DNA of 64,000 nucleotides from Chthoniobacteraceae bacterium (GTDB lineage: Bacteria > Verrucomicrobiota > Verrucomicrobiia > Chthoniobacterales > Chthoniobacteraceae), in assembly GCA_028293625.1 (NCBI GenBank), contig JAQGOL010000036.1, forward strand, positions 1 to 64,000. The letters run 5' to 3'. Below, one piece after another: positions 33,174-44,000 of the stretch; position 1 is the stretch's first letter; every line of letters begins with the position of its first letter. Both the position numbers and the translations under genes were made by a program. The notes below the pieces were generated by a model. The model had not been told where the DNA came from. It ran no database searches and saw nothing but the letters and a program-made list of their open reading frames with translations.

Positions 33174-36100
33174 GTGAGTGCCAGATTCGCTGCGATTAAC
33201 GGCCTTCCCGACGATGCTCAGACGCTCGTTATCCTGCCACTGGACGTTGCCGGAAAATCGAGCGTTGTGGATCGCGCGGTCGACGAATTGCTTGAGGAGG
33301 GCGGCGTAATGATTCTCTTCCTGCCAGGCATTGAGCGGCTCCGGGTGATCGATCGAACCCGGGGTCACACGACGGTCATTTCCAAGCGCCGCTGTGATTT
33401 GCCGACCAGCCATTCAGACGTCCGGCATAGAATCATTGATATTACCGTGGAGCGCGGCGAAGCGACATTCACCAGCACGGACTGGCACATTGCGGAGAGC
33501 GTGTATGGGGGCGCCGAGCATCCCGCGCAGGCCGCAGCACTGAACGCGGCGGCAAAAGATCTGCCGGGCTCGCGTTATGATGATGTGGAGCACGTTCCGG
33601 TGGCTGTGGCGCTGCGCCAGCTGAATTTGGACGCGAAGTTCATCTTGCCCGAACCGCACGGCCGCGTCTGCATCGGCCTTCCGACAGTGGACCTGACAGG
33701 CACGCCAGCATGGATTCATTCACATTTCTTCGGCAGCATCTCGCGTAAAGGCGTGGATTTTGCGGATTGCAAATTCAACAGCCTGCTTTTCGCCGAGGTA
33801 CTCCGCCTCCACGGGCTACTGATCGGGAGGCTGCGGGCCAGCGATAAGATTGCGGATCGCCGTCTGGCGACGCTCGCCTTTGACTGCCGAGCCGGGCTGG
33901 CACTGGCCGATGCCTTGTTGGCCGAAGGAGGGCAGGCGCACGCTAAAATCGTATTGCTCGACGACCAACAGACATTCGCCCATGCCGAGAACGTGCTCAT
34001 CGTGCGTCCCGACGATCTGTGCCTCGTCAGCAAGATCGCAAGCGCCTCCGCTGGAAAATCCGACAGGCCTGCGTTACCCGACGAATTACTCGCGCGAAAT
34101 GCAAACGAGCTTCTTCGTCGGCTCAGCGCAACCGCTGGTGCGCCGCCAGATGAAGCGCAAACAATGCTCATTCGGCACACGAATGGGACATCATTGGTCG
34201 AACGGGCCGCGACCGCATTCCGCGATGTAGGCACTGAGTTTTGGGAACCTTTCCTCAGCTATTGCGTGGCACTTGATCCGGGGTTGGGACGGCTCCGCAG
34301 TTTGAAAGTAATCCCTGTGGCTAATGCGCGCACGGCCTCCGCAGAAGAAGGCGTCTTCCTGCCTCCGGTGCATGGTGAGCCGGAGCCGCCGGAGGGCGAG
34401 GACGACGAGGAAGAACTTCACGGCACCCTGCCACTGGCGGTGGAAGAGCGGCTTAACCTCGTGGATGTACGATGCCTGCGCGTCCGGCGCCCGGTTGGGC
34501 GCAAGCTTACGGAACTCGGCGAGCGACTTTCGCCTACAGCCTCGGTCGGGTTGCTCCGTCGTCCGAGACTCGATGAGCTCGTGAACAGCGCGATCATTCC
34601 TGCACTCAATATGCTGGATGCGACAGAGACTGATCTCGCGACGGGGTTGCGCCTCCTGAAACTCGTCGACGAATTAATGGGCCGGATGAAGGAAAAATCC
34701 CGCAAGCGCGTCTCGGTCGACAAGCTCAAGGCGCCCGCGCTTTCAGCCACGCCGCCTGGCTGGAGATGGGTTCCAGCTGAGCAGTGCTATTTCGGCGAGG
34801 GCTGGCTGAATGAACGGTGCGAGAACCAACTCCGCCAACTTTATGGCGAGCGCGACGGCGCCATGCTCATCGGGTGGAAAGTGATAGCCCTAATCTTTGA
34901 AAATGCCGATCGCGAGGAATGGCGCAGGATTTTCGAAACCGCGGGAGTTCACCCCCGTCCTCGCATTCTCTCTATGTCAAGGAAACGCTTTGCTTTGCCT
35001 TTCCAAGCGACGCGGGGCCATCTTTACGTTCCCGAGCAAGCGCAATGTCCGATCGATGACGCGCAACCATTCTGGAGGCCGTATCTGGAGCACTGCCGAC
35101 AACGAGGCACAGCGGTGCAGAGTAATCAGTTCTACGGCTTCGATCGCGTAACATGGATCGACGGCCTCGATGAGGAGCATGCTCTGCTTGTTGTGGAGAT
35201 GATCCTGCGGGAACCTGCACATTATGAACATAATCTGACTTGCATGCTTGGTCGCGATGGCACTGCACACGATTGCACCACACCGCCAAGCCTGTGGGTT
35301 CATGCGTTGCGCACGCAAGATTGGGCCGTCATCCCTACCGCGGACGCCTTTCATCAGCCTTCGGAATGCTGGATCCTGCGAGGTTCACACGGGGCATCCC
35401 GACAGCGGCGTTTCGATTTGCTCCAATGCGTCAAGCAGGATTGCCTGAATGCGGCACGTATTCTTACTGCGCTCGGCGTGGAAGAACTGGAGCGGCCTTC
35501 TGTCGATGCAATTCTGAGGGAATTGGGGCGGCTTGCCCACCGCGCGAATAACGACATGGAAGGACGCACCCGGCAGGTGGAGCGGCTCGTGGAAGACCTT
35601 TACGGACGGCTGCAGGACATCGTTGGCGAGCCGGACGGCACGCCCGTCTCGTTGACCGGTAGCGTCACGCTTCTGCCACTGCTGAAGGAGGGCCGTGTCG
35701 TCGGTGTTCCACTGAGCGCGATCACGGACGCCTATTGCCACGACGATCCAAACCGTGCCGAATTCGTACCTGGAATCATGTCGCGCCTACGCTGGCCGAT
35801 TAGCACGCGAGCTGCCACGGCACGCTTCGCGCGCTGGCTGCGAGCATGGCTCGGGGAGACCGCCGTGCTTCTTACCAGTGAGGCCGGAGTAGAGACGGGC
35901 TTCGTTCCGGCTGGGGACCCAGTGCCGCTCCTGGACTGGCTGCGGAACGAATTTTCCGCGCATCAACAAGTGCTCACTGATCTCGGCTGTCTCATCGCCT
36001 ACATGGGGTCGCGTGTTACAGAACCGGGGAAGGAGCAGTTCCGCACCTATTGGGCGCGATTTGAGAGGGCGATGCTCACGTTCGGACGATTCGCTCAGAC

Positions 36101-38003
36101 GGGGACGCGCGTGTTCATAGACAGACGAGCACATGGCCAGGTGGACATTCACGCGCTCGCGGGCCTCAGTGCTACGGATTTGCTCGGCGAGACGTGGCGA
36201 CTTGTCGCAAAGGATCACGAAGATGTGTGGCGGCTCTACTGTATGGCGCTCGCGAAGGGCAATCATTACGCTGCGGAGTTCCTCCGGCAGAAGTCGATCA
36301 CCGACAAAGAACGCGAGGATGTTGAGGCGGCGATGGGCGTTGCCGCAAGCGAGCGGCTGGATCGTTTAAAGGCTGCGGTGTGGGCGTTTCGCAGAGCGCA
36401 ACTTGCGGAGACGCAGGACGACTTTCTCGCCGGTTGGAATGCCAACGCCGAAAACGCGGCATGTCTCGCCAGGTGGCTTGGCGCGCCGTTCACGCTGGCA
36501 CTGCTCAGCACTGTGCTTACCGAAGTGTCGGACGACGTCGCCTTTGCGCAGTTGATCCGTGAGCTGGCAATCGACGTAGATGAGTGGCAGCAGTGCCGCG
36601 AAGCACTATTTCAGCCGCGCCACCGCTTCCAGTCTGCAATCCGGCTTTGGGTGGACACACGCCGGCAAGTGGCTGCAATTTTGCAGGCATCGTTCGCGAG
36701 GAGGTCTGGCACAGATCTCGACGAGGCACGCACGATGATCGAGTGTTTTGCCTCGATTGATGTGCCATTACAGCTTGCGGAGGCGCCGACAGAGTTTCCA
36801 GCGATTCGATCGGCGGTGATTGATGAGGCGGAGCGTCTGGAGATGAAGGGTTCGGCACGCTCAACCGATGTTATGCACAACCGATTGCAAGCGCTTCGCG
36901 ATGCAGCCACGGCTTGGCCGGGGGAGTTAAAAGCGGGAAAAGAGGCGCCGGATCGTGATGTGCGCGAGTTCCGCGAGAACACGGAAGCAGTGCGATCGCG
37001 GGAAGCGGGGGAACGCTTCGCACTTTATATTGAAGTCGCGCGTCATATCGCGCAGGCGCTTAGCGAGCCGCTCGACCCGGCAGCGCTCGCGGAGAGTGGA
37101 AATCTACCGAAGCTGACCCATGGCTATTGGGCGAACCGCTTTTCCATGGTGCCGGTTTTTCAAAACGAACTGCGCAAAGCTGCTCCGCTGACACTGGCAC
37201 GGATGATAGAACGAGATGCCTTCCGCGGCGATAACACGCCCACGGATTTGCGTGCGCTCTTTCCTGAGATTGCGAGCTCTGGGCCGGGCATAATCGCCAA
37301 GCCGCCGCGCCGAATCGCGCTCGCAGGTCGCGAGATGGATGAAGCTGAGCTTGAGCGGGAAATTGCGCTCGGCAGCGCGGGCTCGATCGGTGCAGCGCTG
37401 ATTGCCGCAGCAGCGGCGCAGGATGTGGGGCAGCTCTTCCTGGATGGTGAGCGTCCAGAAATCCCGGCAACTGCGCGTCGCGAGTCGGGCCGCAGCAATG
37501 GCGGAGGGCGTCGATCCGATGCGGAATCGGATGCGGATAAGCTTCTAAATGGCGAGCTGGGAGAGATGTTTATCTTCGAGTGGCTTCGAGCGCGCGGGTT
37601 CGCAGACTTCGATCCTGAATGGTGGCTTTCCACAAACCGCCGCCGATACACTGGCTTCACTGACGGAGACAACTTTGCGGGCTGCGACTTCATCCTCGAT
37701 GATCCTGAAAACCGCCTGCCGCATCGACCGGGACGCGAGCGCTGCCTCGTCGAAGTAAAATCCACTGCCGGAGATGGACTCGGCACGTTCAAAATAAGCG
37801 AAGGCGAGTGGCAGCGCGCGACGGAGGCGCACTTCTCATTGAACGAGGAATACCTCATCGTCCGCGTCGCTTTCGTACGCACAGCGAAACCGCGGATAGT
37901 CGATATTCTGCGCGATCCCTACGCGCTGATGACGCAGTCCAAACTGCGGTTCGTGGGCGGGGATTTCACAGCGCTAGCATCAGCGAAACAAGCCCCTTTA
38001 TGA
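33174..38003 (+). CDS. GHKL-ATPase protein, main body with C-terminal DUF3883 domain (frameshifted from 32521)
   Basis: The frame is open from 33069, and the first start is the GTG at 33174, but homologous-looking sequence (PAEIRKAAPFKFPIALTHAE) is already present before it. This is therefore the continuation of the GHKL gene, not an independent gene. The 1609 visible residues are a long helical middle region followed by a DUF3883 domain near 1450-1600 (GELGEMFIFEWLRARGF, then CLVEVKSTAGDGLGTFKIS), a PD-(D/E)XK-related fold with the E-x-K in VEVKST. GHKL-DUF3883 proteins are known in defence islands. The break could be a real mutation or an assembly error. Confidence 0.8.
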   Translation: MSARFAAINGLPDDAQTLVILPLDVAGKSSVVDRAVDELLEEGGVMILFLPGIERLRVIDRTRGHTTVISKRRCDLPTSHSDVRHRIIDITVERGEATFTSTDWHIAESVYGGAEHPAQAAALNAAAKDLPGSRYDDVEHVPVAVALRQLNLDAKFILPEPHGRVCIGLPTVDLTGTPAWIHSHFFGSISRKGVDFADCKFNSLLFAEVLRLHGLLIGRLRASDKIADRRLATLAFDCRAGLALADALLAEGGQAHAKIVLLDDQQTFAHAENVLIVRPDDLCLVSKIASASAGKSDRPALPDELLARNANELLRRLSATAGAPPDEAQTMLIRHTNGTSLVERAATAFRDVGTEFWEPFLSYCVALDPGLGRLRSLKVIPVANARTASAEEGVFLPPVHGEPEPPEGEDDEEELHGTLPLAVEERLNLVDVRCLRVRRPVGRKLTELGERLSPTASVGLLRRPRLDELVNSAIIPALNMLDATETDLATGLRLLKLVDELMGRMKEKSRKRVSVDKLKAPALSATPPGWRWVPAEQCYFGEGWLNERCENQLRQLYGERDGAMLIGWKVIALIFENADREEWRRIFETAGVHPRPRILSMSRKRFALPFQATRGHLYVPEQAQCPIDDAQPFWRPYLEHCRQRGTAVQSNQFYGFDRVTWIDGLDEEHALLVVEMILREPAHYEHNLTCMLGRDGTAHDCTTPPSLWVHALRTQDWAVIPTADAFHQPSECWILRGSHGASRQRRFDLLQCVKQDCLNAARILTALGVEELERPSVDAILRELGRLAHRANNDMEGRTRQVERLVEDLYGRLQDIVGEPDGTPVSLTGSVTLLPLLKEGRVVGVPLSAITDAYCHDDPNRAEFVPGIMSRLRWPISTRAATARFARWLRAWLGETAVLLTSEAGVETGFVPAGDPVPLLDWLRNEFSAHQQVLTDLGCLIAYMGSRVTEPGKEQFRTYWARFERAMLTFGRFAQTGTRVFIDRRAHGQVDIHALAGLSATDLLGETWRLVAKDHEDVWRLYCMALAKGNHYAAEFLRQKSITDKEREDVEAAMGVAASERLDRLKAAVWAFRRAQLAETQDDFLAGWNANAENAACLARWLGAPFTLALLSTVLTEVSDDVAFAQLIRELAIDVDEWQQCREALFQPRHRFQSAIRLWVDTRRQVAAILQASFARRSGTDLDEARTMIECFASIDVPLQLAEAPTEFPAIRSAVIDEAERLEMKGSARSTDVMHNRLQALRDAATAWPGELKAGKEAPDRDVREFRENTEAVRSREAGERFALYIEVARHIAQALSEPLDPAALAESGNLPKLTHGYWANRFSMVPVFQNELRKAAPLTLARMIERDAFRGDNTPTDLRALFPEIASSGPGIIAKPPRRIALAGREMDEAELEREIALGSAGSIGAALIAAAAAQDVGQLFLDGERPEIPATARRESGRSNGGGRRSDAESDADKLLNGELGEMFIFEWLRARGFADFDPEWWLSTNRRRYTGFTDGDNFAGCDFILDDPENRLPHRPGRERCLVEVKSTAGDGLGTFKISEGEWQRATEAHFSLNEEYLIVRVAFVRTAKPRIVDILRDPYALMTQSKLRFVGGDFTALASAKQAPL

Positions 38004-38079
38004 AGCTATTTGATCGCGAGGAAAGACTACATGGCGGTTCCTTCCAATAAGGCTCGATTTTCGGGGCACTCCTGATTAC

Positions 38080-38154
38080 AGGAACTGGTTCCTATGAGAA
38101 GCGGCGCTTGTTTTTATTTTAACTAATTCTTCAAAGCCTTTGGTAGTCAAAGGC
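38080..38154 (+). promoter_or_regulatory. Two short hairpins between the GHKL gene and the next gene
   Basis: The 155-bp gap holds two perfect inverted repeats. AGGAAC/GTTCCT lies at 38080-38093. GCCTTTG/CAAAGGC lies at 38136-38154 and ends 4 bp before the ATG at 38159. Between them is a T-rich run (38109-38120). This could be a weak terminator plus a new leader, so the two genes may not share all transcripts. The evidence is only symmetry and position. Confidence 0.35.
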
Positions 38155-38158
38155 CTGA

Positions 38159-41035
38159 ATGATAACCACCGACATCGCGCTATCGGACGCGAGGCGGCCC
38201 CCTCTGAATTTTCGACCACCCCCGGACTCTATGCCGTTTACAAACCAACTTGCCGACCATCTCCTCCAAACTGCACCTGAACATACCGATTGGTCCCTTG
38301 TTGAGTCACCCAATGCCGCTGGTTGCTTCGATGATCTCATGGAGTGGGCAACCGAGTTCCCCATCCGAAAATGGGAAGTTGAAAGCGGAATGCGGAAGCT
38401 AAGGTCCCGGCTGGGATTGGTACTGCTGTGGCTGGAGAGTGAAACGGCACGGCGCAAAGCGAGTGATGGCACACTTTGGCCGATATTGAGCAACCGGAAA
38501 ATTGTTCCTTGGAATCGCGAGATTTACTCCCATCTGTTCGACTCATCGGGCAACCCCACCCAGGAACACCGGGATCTCCTGCGCACCGCTGCTGAAGTAT
38601 ACTCCCTGCGTCGCACCTTCAACGTGGATGAAGGCCAGCAGTGGTACCGATTGATCTATCTCCAGTTCGGCTTCACCCACGACGATGCTTCTCGAAGCCT
38701 CGCGCAGTGGCTGACGAGTCCTAACCTGCCCGTCAGCGTTAAAAAATTACTTGAGGCTAAAGATGCCGGCGCCGAAGCTTTCAAACATCTCTGGAGTTCG
38801 CTTCGGATGTTCCGTCTCAATAACTTGAATCAAGCAACACTGGAGAGCCGGCTCCGTGCAAATCCTTGGGTTTTGCCGGAATGGAGCGAATCGCTTATCA
38901 GATCGGCCAAGAAAAGCGACGCGCCGGCGCTCAACACTGAGGATTTGGAAGCTAACGAATCATCATTTTTTACGTCTCCCCAGCTTACCTGGTCAGAATC
39001 GCAAGCTCCGCGTTTTTCGACGCGGCTTTGCAATCTAGAACAATTAGACCTGCACCTGCCATGTTATCAGCTCAAGGCTCGTGATACGGTTCTCGCTCAA
39101 CTCATCCGCCAACCAGACGGGACTTACTACAACGCCAATTTCGAGGCTATTTCGCTGCCGCTCCAGCCAGGGGTGGCATTGTCGCTGGTGGGCGATGACG
39201 AACAAATTATCGCACACCACGAAGCTATCTTGTGGGATCAAAATGAGGAGATAACCCTTTATTCGCCTCGGAGTGGCACCCGCATCCCACCACGCGTTCG
39301 ACTGCGCGAGGGAATGGAAATCATGCTCATCAGTAGCAGCGACGTGACTCTCCAACCTTCGCCCGCTGAGTCAGTCGATTTGCCGCTTGGCTACCAGCTT
39401 CATCGCATCGCTCGTGGCTGGGAAGGGCAATTGGAAGCGCTCCTCGATGGGGTTGACGTGGTTTGGACAAGCACAATCGGATCCGCTCCAAAGTCAGACC
39501 AGCCACCTGTGACCGCGATGTTTACCCGCACGCTCGATTTGACATCCGTGGAGCGTGGCAAGGATGAGCGTTCCTGGCGCCTCCCTCTTAACGTCCGGAT
39601 ACCAATGGGTTGGGCTTTTAACAGTCTGCGCTGGCGTCGGGCAAACGGCGAACTCATCCAGTTTTCCGCGCTGCCCGATGCGCTTGATTTGACCGAAGCG
39701 GATGCGGTCAGACCCGTGACCCTGAATGTTCGCATAACCAACGGCACACGATTTAGAACCGAAGTGATCCGGGTGCCTGTGCCTTTCGTGGCGGCACTCA
39801 AGTGGTCCCAAAATGGCACGGTTTATCATCAGCAACAGAACCGCAAGCTGCTTCTCGGAGATGCTGGTCGTCACACTTGGAGCTTCAGCTTGCCGGCCAT
39901 CGGCGGCCAGCCACGGGACCCGAGGCTATGCAGTCTGTCAGAAGGTTATTTTCTACTCAGGCGGCTTAAAACGCGCCCTTCGGCCCTGCCGGATCTTGGG
40001 GGTTATGGGGCTCCCCTCAATATTCTTGATGATCCCTATATCAAACCGACTCCCATTATGCAGGTCTCTCCCTGTGTTCTGGATGATGGCATCATCGGCA
40101 GCGTTACGTATATGCCCGAGGAAGGCGGCATTTACATCAAGTCGAAGATGATGCGAGCCGGTCCACAACACCGGCTCCTTATCTGGCATTCCGTGGGAAA
40201 AGATAGCTCCACGATAAATGAAATTGCCATCAATTTCCTGCTGGCAAAAGAGGACGGGTGGCTTTGGAAACATGGAGCGGACTTGTCCATCTTAGCTGTG
40301 GCGTTGGAGTTTCGCGGTGTGCGATTAGGCTCCTGGTTTTCGCATCAGAGCTGGTCGAGAAGTTTGACCCAGATGCCGCCTGGTGAACCTGGTAGAACGG
40401 CCGTTATGTTGCGTGCATGGAAAGCGCCTGTGCTGCAGGAAGAAGGAGACCATCTGCGCAACGTAACAATATGGTTGAAAACACATTGGGCAGCGGTGCT
40501 GCCCGTGTGGATGGATTCCAATGCCCGAACGGGGCCGGGCAACCGGTTATGGGAGATGCCGTCCATCAACGATCACTGGCGCGCGACCGTGAGCGATTTG
40601 CTTATCCGCGCGTTGCCGATGCCGGATGGTCCGAGCGCAAAGGCACTGGTGGAAGCCATCGCGCCGGAGAAATCCCCGCTCGAAGCTCTGGGCATCGCAC
40701 TCTTCAAAATGGTCGAGTACTGTCCCATTCTCGCGGCCCGGGTTACTCGTGTTTACCTCAACAGCATGATCGCACCCGCCTCTCGCCCACGATTCTTCGA
40801 TCAAGTCCTCAGCGTGTTAGGCATGAATGATCCATCTAAATGGGATCAACGGGCCACGGAGTTGGCCATGGTGCATGGCAACCGCGACGGGCATTGGTTG
40901 GAGCAAACGGTCCCCCGTCTGGCTTCCCTTGATCGAAATCCCATCACCGAAATCTCTCATGCGTATCGAGTGCTTTCAAATTCACCCGAATACCGCGCTT
41001 ATGTCCTTGGCCGTTTTCTGAGCGAGATCCGCTAA
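38159..41035 (+). CDS. Large protein of unknown family, 958 aa (possible DruH-like component)
   Basis: I do not recognise a named domain. The N-terminal 230 residues include LRRTFNVDEGQQWYRLIYLQ and FGFTHDDASRSLAQWL, then a helical stretch ending in RANPWVLPEW. The middle (about 300-650) is beta-rich with many short strands. It stands 25 bases before a giant DUF1998 helicase gene and is co-directional. In Druantia type III, as I recall, a large uncharacterised protein (DruH) pairs with the DruE helicase, so this could be its counterpart; I cannot test the homology here. A second ATG at 38231 would remove 24 weakly coding-like residues and may be the true start. Confidence 0.6.
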   Translation: MITTDIALSDARRPPLNFRPPPDSMPFTNQLADHLLQTAPEHTDWSLVESPNAAGCFDDLMEWATEFPIRKWEVESGMRKLRSRLGLVLLWLESETARRKASDGTLWPILSNRKIVPWNREIYSHLFDSSGNPTQEHRDLLRTAAEVYSLRRTFNVDEGQQWYRLIYLQFGFTHDDASRSLAQWLTSPNLPVSVKKLLEAKDAGAEAFKHLWSSLRMFRLNNLNQATLESRLRANPWVLPEWSESLIRSAKKSDAPALNTEDLEANESSFFTSPQLTWSESQAPRFSTRLCNLEQLDLHLPCYQLKARDTVLAQLIRQPDGTYYNANFEAISLPLQPGVALSLVGDDEQIIAHHEAILWDQNEEITLYSPRSGTRIPPRVRLREGMEIMLISSSDVTLQPSPAESVDLPLGYQLHRIARGWEGQLEALLDGVDVVWTSTIGSAPKSDQPPVTAMFTRTLDLTSVERGKDERSWRLPLNVRIPMGWAFNSLRWRRANGELIQFSALPDALDLTEADAVRPVTLNVRITNGTRFRTEVIRVPVPFVAALKWSQNGTVYHQQQNRKLLLGDAGRHTWSFSLPAIGGQPRDPRLCSLSEGYFLLRRLKTRPSALPDLGGYGAPLNILDDPYIKPTPIMQVSPCVLDDGIIGSVTYMPEEGGIYIKSKMMRAGPQHRLLIWHSVGKDSSTINEIAINFLLAKEDGWLWKHGADLSILAVALEFRGVRLGSWFSHQSWSRSLTQMPPGEPGRTAVMLRAWKAPVLQEEGDHLRNVTIWLKTHWAAVLPVWMDSNARTGPGNRLWEMPSINDHWRATVSDLLIRALPMPDGPSAKALVEAIAPEKSPLEALGIALFKMVEYCPILAARVTRVYLNSMIAPASRPRFFDQVLSVLGMNDPSKWDQRATELAMVHGNRDGHWLEQTVPRLASLDRNPITEISHAYRVLSNSPEYRAYVLGRFLSEIR

Positions 41036-41060
41036 CCCCTTAACTCTCCCCTTCTTTCCC

Positions 41061-44000
41061 GTGAGCCAGCTAAACACCCTTGCCTTAAGAGACGCGTTAA
41101 TCACCCGCGTTACCGATTTTGCCCTGGACGATCATTTTGTTTCTGATCCCGCGCTGTCCGATGCTTTGAAACAACTCTGGTCCGGCCCACCCGAAACCGG
41201 CGGGTTAGGCAGTGACTTATGGGTCGAAGGAGCGTTTCCTTCCACGCCAGCCGACGAAACGATGCAAGCATTGATGGCTCGCAAGCTAGTGAATAAGACA
41301 TTGGCGGAGCAGTTGGATAGGACAGGGGCTTTTCCATTCACACAGATTCCCTATCGCCATCAGCTCGAAAGTATCGAGGCCGCCGCTTCCCGTAACTACG
41401 CCGGAGGGGGACGCCCGGCTATTGTGGTGATGGCGGGCACAGGCGCGGGTAAGACGGAAAGTTTTCTGATTCCCATGCTCAATGAGCTATGGGAAGCTCC
41501 CAAGGAAGCCGGGGGCGGAATCAGCGCATTGATTCTCTATCCGATGAATGCGTTGGTGAACGATCAGGTGGGCCGACTTGATCAATGGTTGAAAGATCAG
41601 ACAAACCTTAGCTTTTTCCATTTCACCAGCGAAACCCCGGAGAATGCAAAAGTTGCGAACGACCGCAAGCTGCCCCTCGCGACGCCGGCGCGGTTCCGCA
41701 CACGCCAACAGGCCCGCGGATGCGAGGACGCAGGAGGCAAGCCGATTGCGGCCGGTCCTAACCCCGACATCCTGGTAACGAACTACTCCATGCTGGAGTA
41801 CATGCTCTGCCGGCCCCAAGACAACGTCTTCTTCGGCCGGAACCTCCGGGTCGTCGTCCTTGATGAAGCCCACATCTACAGCGGCAATCTGGCAGCGGAG
41901 ATTACCTTGCTGCTTCGTCGCGTCATGATCCGGTGCGGGCGCAACCCCGAAGAAGTCCTCTGTATCGCCACGTCAGCAACCATCGGCGGGAAGGAGGAGG
42001 AATTGAAATCCTTTGCGGCCCGGCTTTTCAGCAAGCCGGAAGCACTCGTGCGCGTCATTAACGGCAAACCCTACCGGCCCGTTATCGCGGCACGGGAGTT
42101 GCCCCTTCCGCTCCCCGGCACGCTTATCGAGGCTTTAACTCAGACCCCGTTTCCCACTGACGATACCCTGGGCATTAGCGGTGGGCATCAGAAATTTAGC
42201 ACCGCCTCCGAGGAAAGTTGGCAGCAGTGGATACTTGCATTGAAAGCGTTATCTCCTGATGGCATCCCTGAACGTGCCGCTGCGGGGCTCGCCGAAAATC
42301 GGTTTGCCGCGCCGCTCTTATGCGAGGCGCTCAGCGAATCGGGCGCAATTGCAGCTCTGCAAAACCTTCTCTGGAACGGCGGAAAGCCCAAGCGCCTGCC
42401 GTTGCAGGAACTCTGCGAACACCTCTTCGGCCGTTCCGATGCCGCCGCCATCGATGTTACCCGTCAGTTGCTCCAAGCGGGCGCTATCGCCCGGAGCAAA
42501 CCGGGAACTCTCCCGCTCATTCCCAATCGCGTTCACTATCTACTCCGCGGCCCGGAAGGGATACTGATTACGTTTAGTGCGCAACCCGCGCAAGCGATGG
42601 CCTCGATTGGCATGGATCGGCAAATCTTTAGCGCCGGCGCCGACCCGAGCCGCCTTGGCTCCGATCCGGAGCATCCGTTAACATTATTTCGCTGCAATCA
42701 GTCGGGTTGGTGGGGCGTGGCAGGCAAAGCATCTAATGGGACGCTTGAGCCCGTGCCAACCTCAGTGGTGCTTTACGGGCAAAATGAAGAAAAAGAATTC
42801 GACCCCGAAAACCCGGATACCGCTCAATCGAGCCAGATCCGTTTTTACTCGCTTGAGCCCATTCGCGATTCTCCAGTCGTTACATTCGATCCTGCTACTG
42901 GAAAGGAAGGCGCCAGCGGCTCGGTTCATCTTTGGCCAGTGGATGTTTGCCCGAAGAGTAAAACACCGCTCGCCCCCGAAACTGTCGGCTGGTTTTCGGC
43001 TCGCGCCCGTTTGCAATTGAGCGTAGTAGCGGAAACCGCTCTCGCGGCGATGCCGGAATACCCCGATGACAGCAAAGGATGGAAGCCTGCGGGGGGCCGG
43101 CGGTTGCTGGTCTTTTCAGACAGCCGTGCGGAGGCGGCGCGGCTTGGCCCTAGACTGACTCGCCAGCATGAAATGCAGGTGTTCCGCGCCGCGCTGATCG
43201 AGCAATTATCGGACAAGGACAGAGCGGAAATGGACTTGGCAGCGTTGCGCGAAGACATTGCTTATTTTACGGAGCAGATCGCCACAGCCCCACCCTTAAG
43301 AAGGCCGCGGTTGGAAATGGCTCGGCAAGAGGCCGAGAACACGCTCAGGCGAACGGAGGCGGGAGGCACGATCGCTGACTGGGTGTCAAAGTTAAAAGAA
43401 TCCACCATCGTCCCGGAAATCTTCGACGCGACCGAAGGCAAGAAGCATGAGCCAGGCATAGACAAGGCCTATGATGCCTGGACCCGGAACAGGAACACCA
43501 TATTTAATTCGCTCGATAAATTGCTTGGCCGCGAGATGGCTCGCCGTCCCGTATGGCCCAATCCCTCTCTAGAAACCCTCGGTCTGGTTGAAGTTGTCTA
43601 CCCGGGTATTGAGAAAACCCCCGTGCCCTTGGAAATCCTCGGCATATTACCTCCCGACACCGCAGCAAAGCTCGAAGCCGTGTGGCTGGACTATTTGGCC
43701 GCGTTGTTAGATGCGGTGCGCAGTCAGGGAGCCATTTCCCTTGGCGATGAAACGTCCGATCACGACTATCAGTATGGCAATAATCTACTGGGCAAACTTT
43801 TCTCGGCTCGGGAGTCTTACCGGCGAAACCTCATTCCGCTGATCGGCACAGAGTTCAAGGGCAGCAAAGCGTCCCGGCGAAATGCCTTTACTCGGAACGT
43901 GCTTCTGACAGTGGGTGTGCCCGAAAGCGAGGTGGAGGAATTCGGACGCCGCCTCATGCAAGCTGCTTTCGACGCGCTGGTCAAAGCTGCGGAGACGAAG

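Noticed and set aside
33174-33200. Independent GTG start of a separate 1609-aa gene
   Set aside because: Homologous-looking sequence in this frame extends upstream of the GTG, so it is the continuation of the frameshifted GHKL gene.
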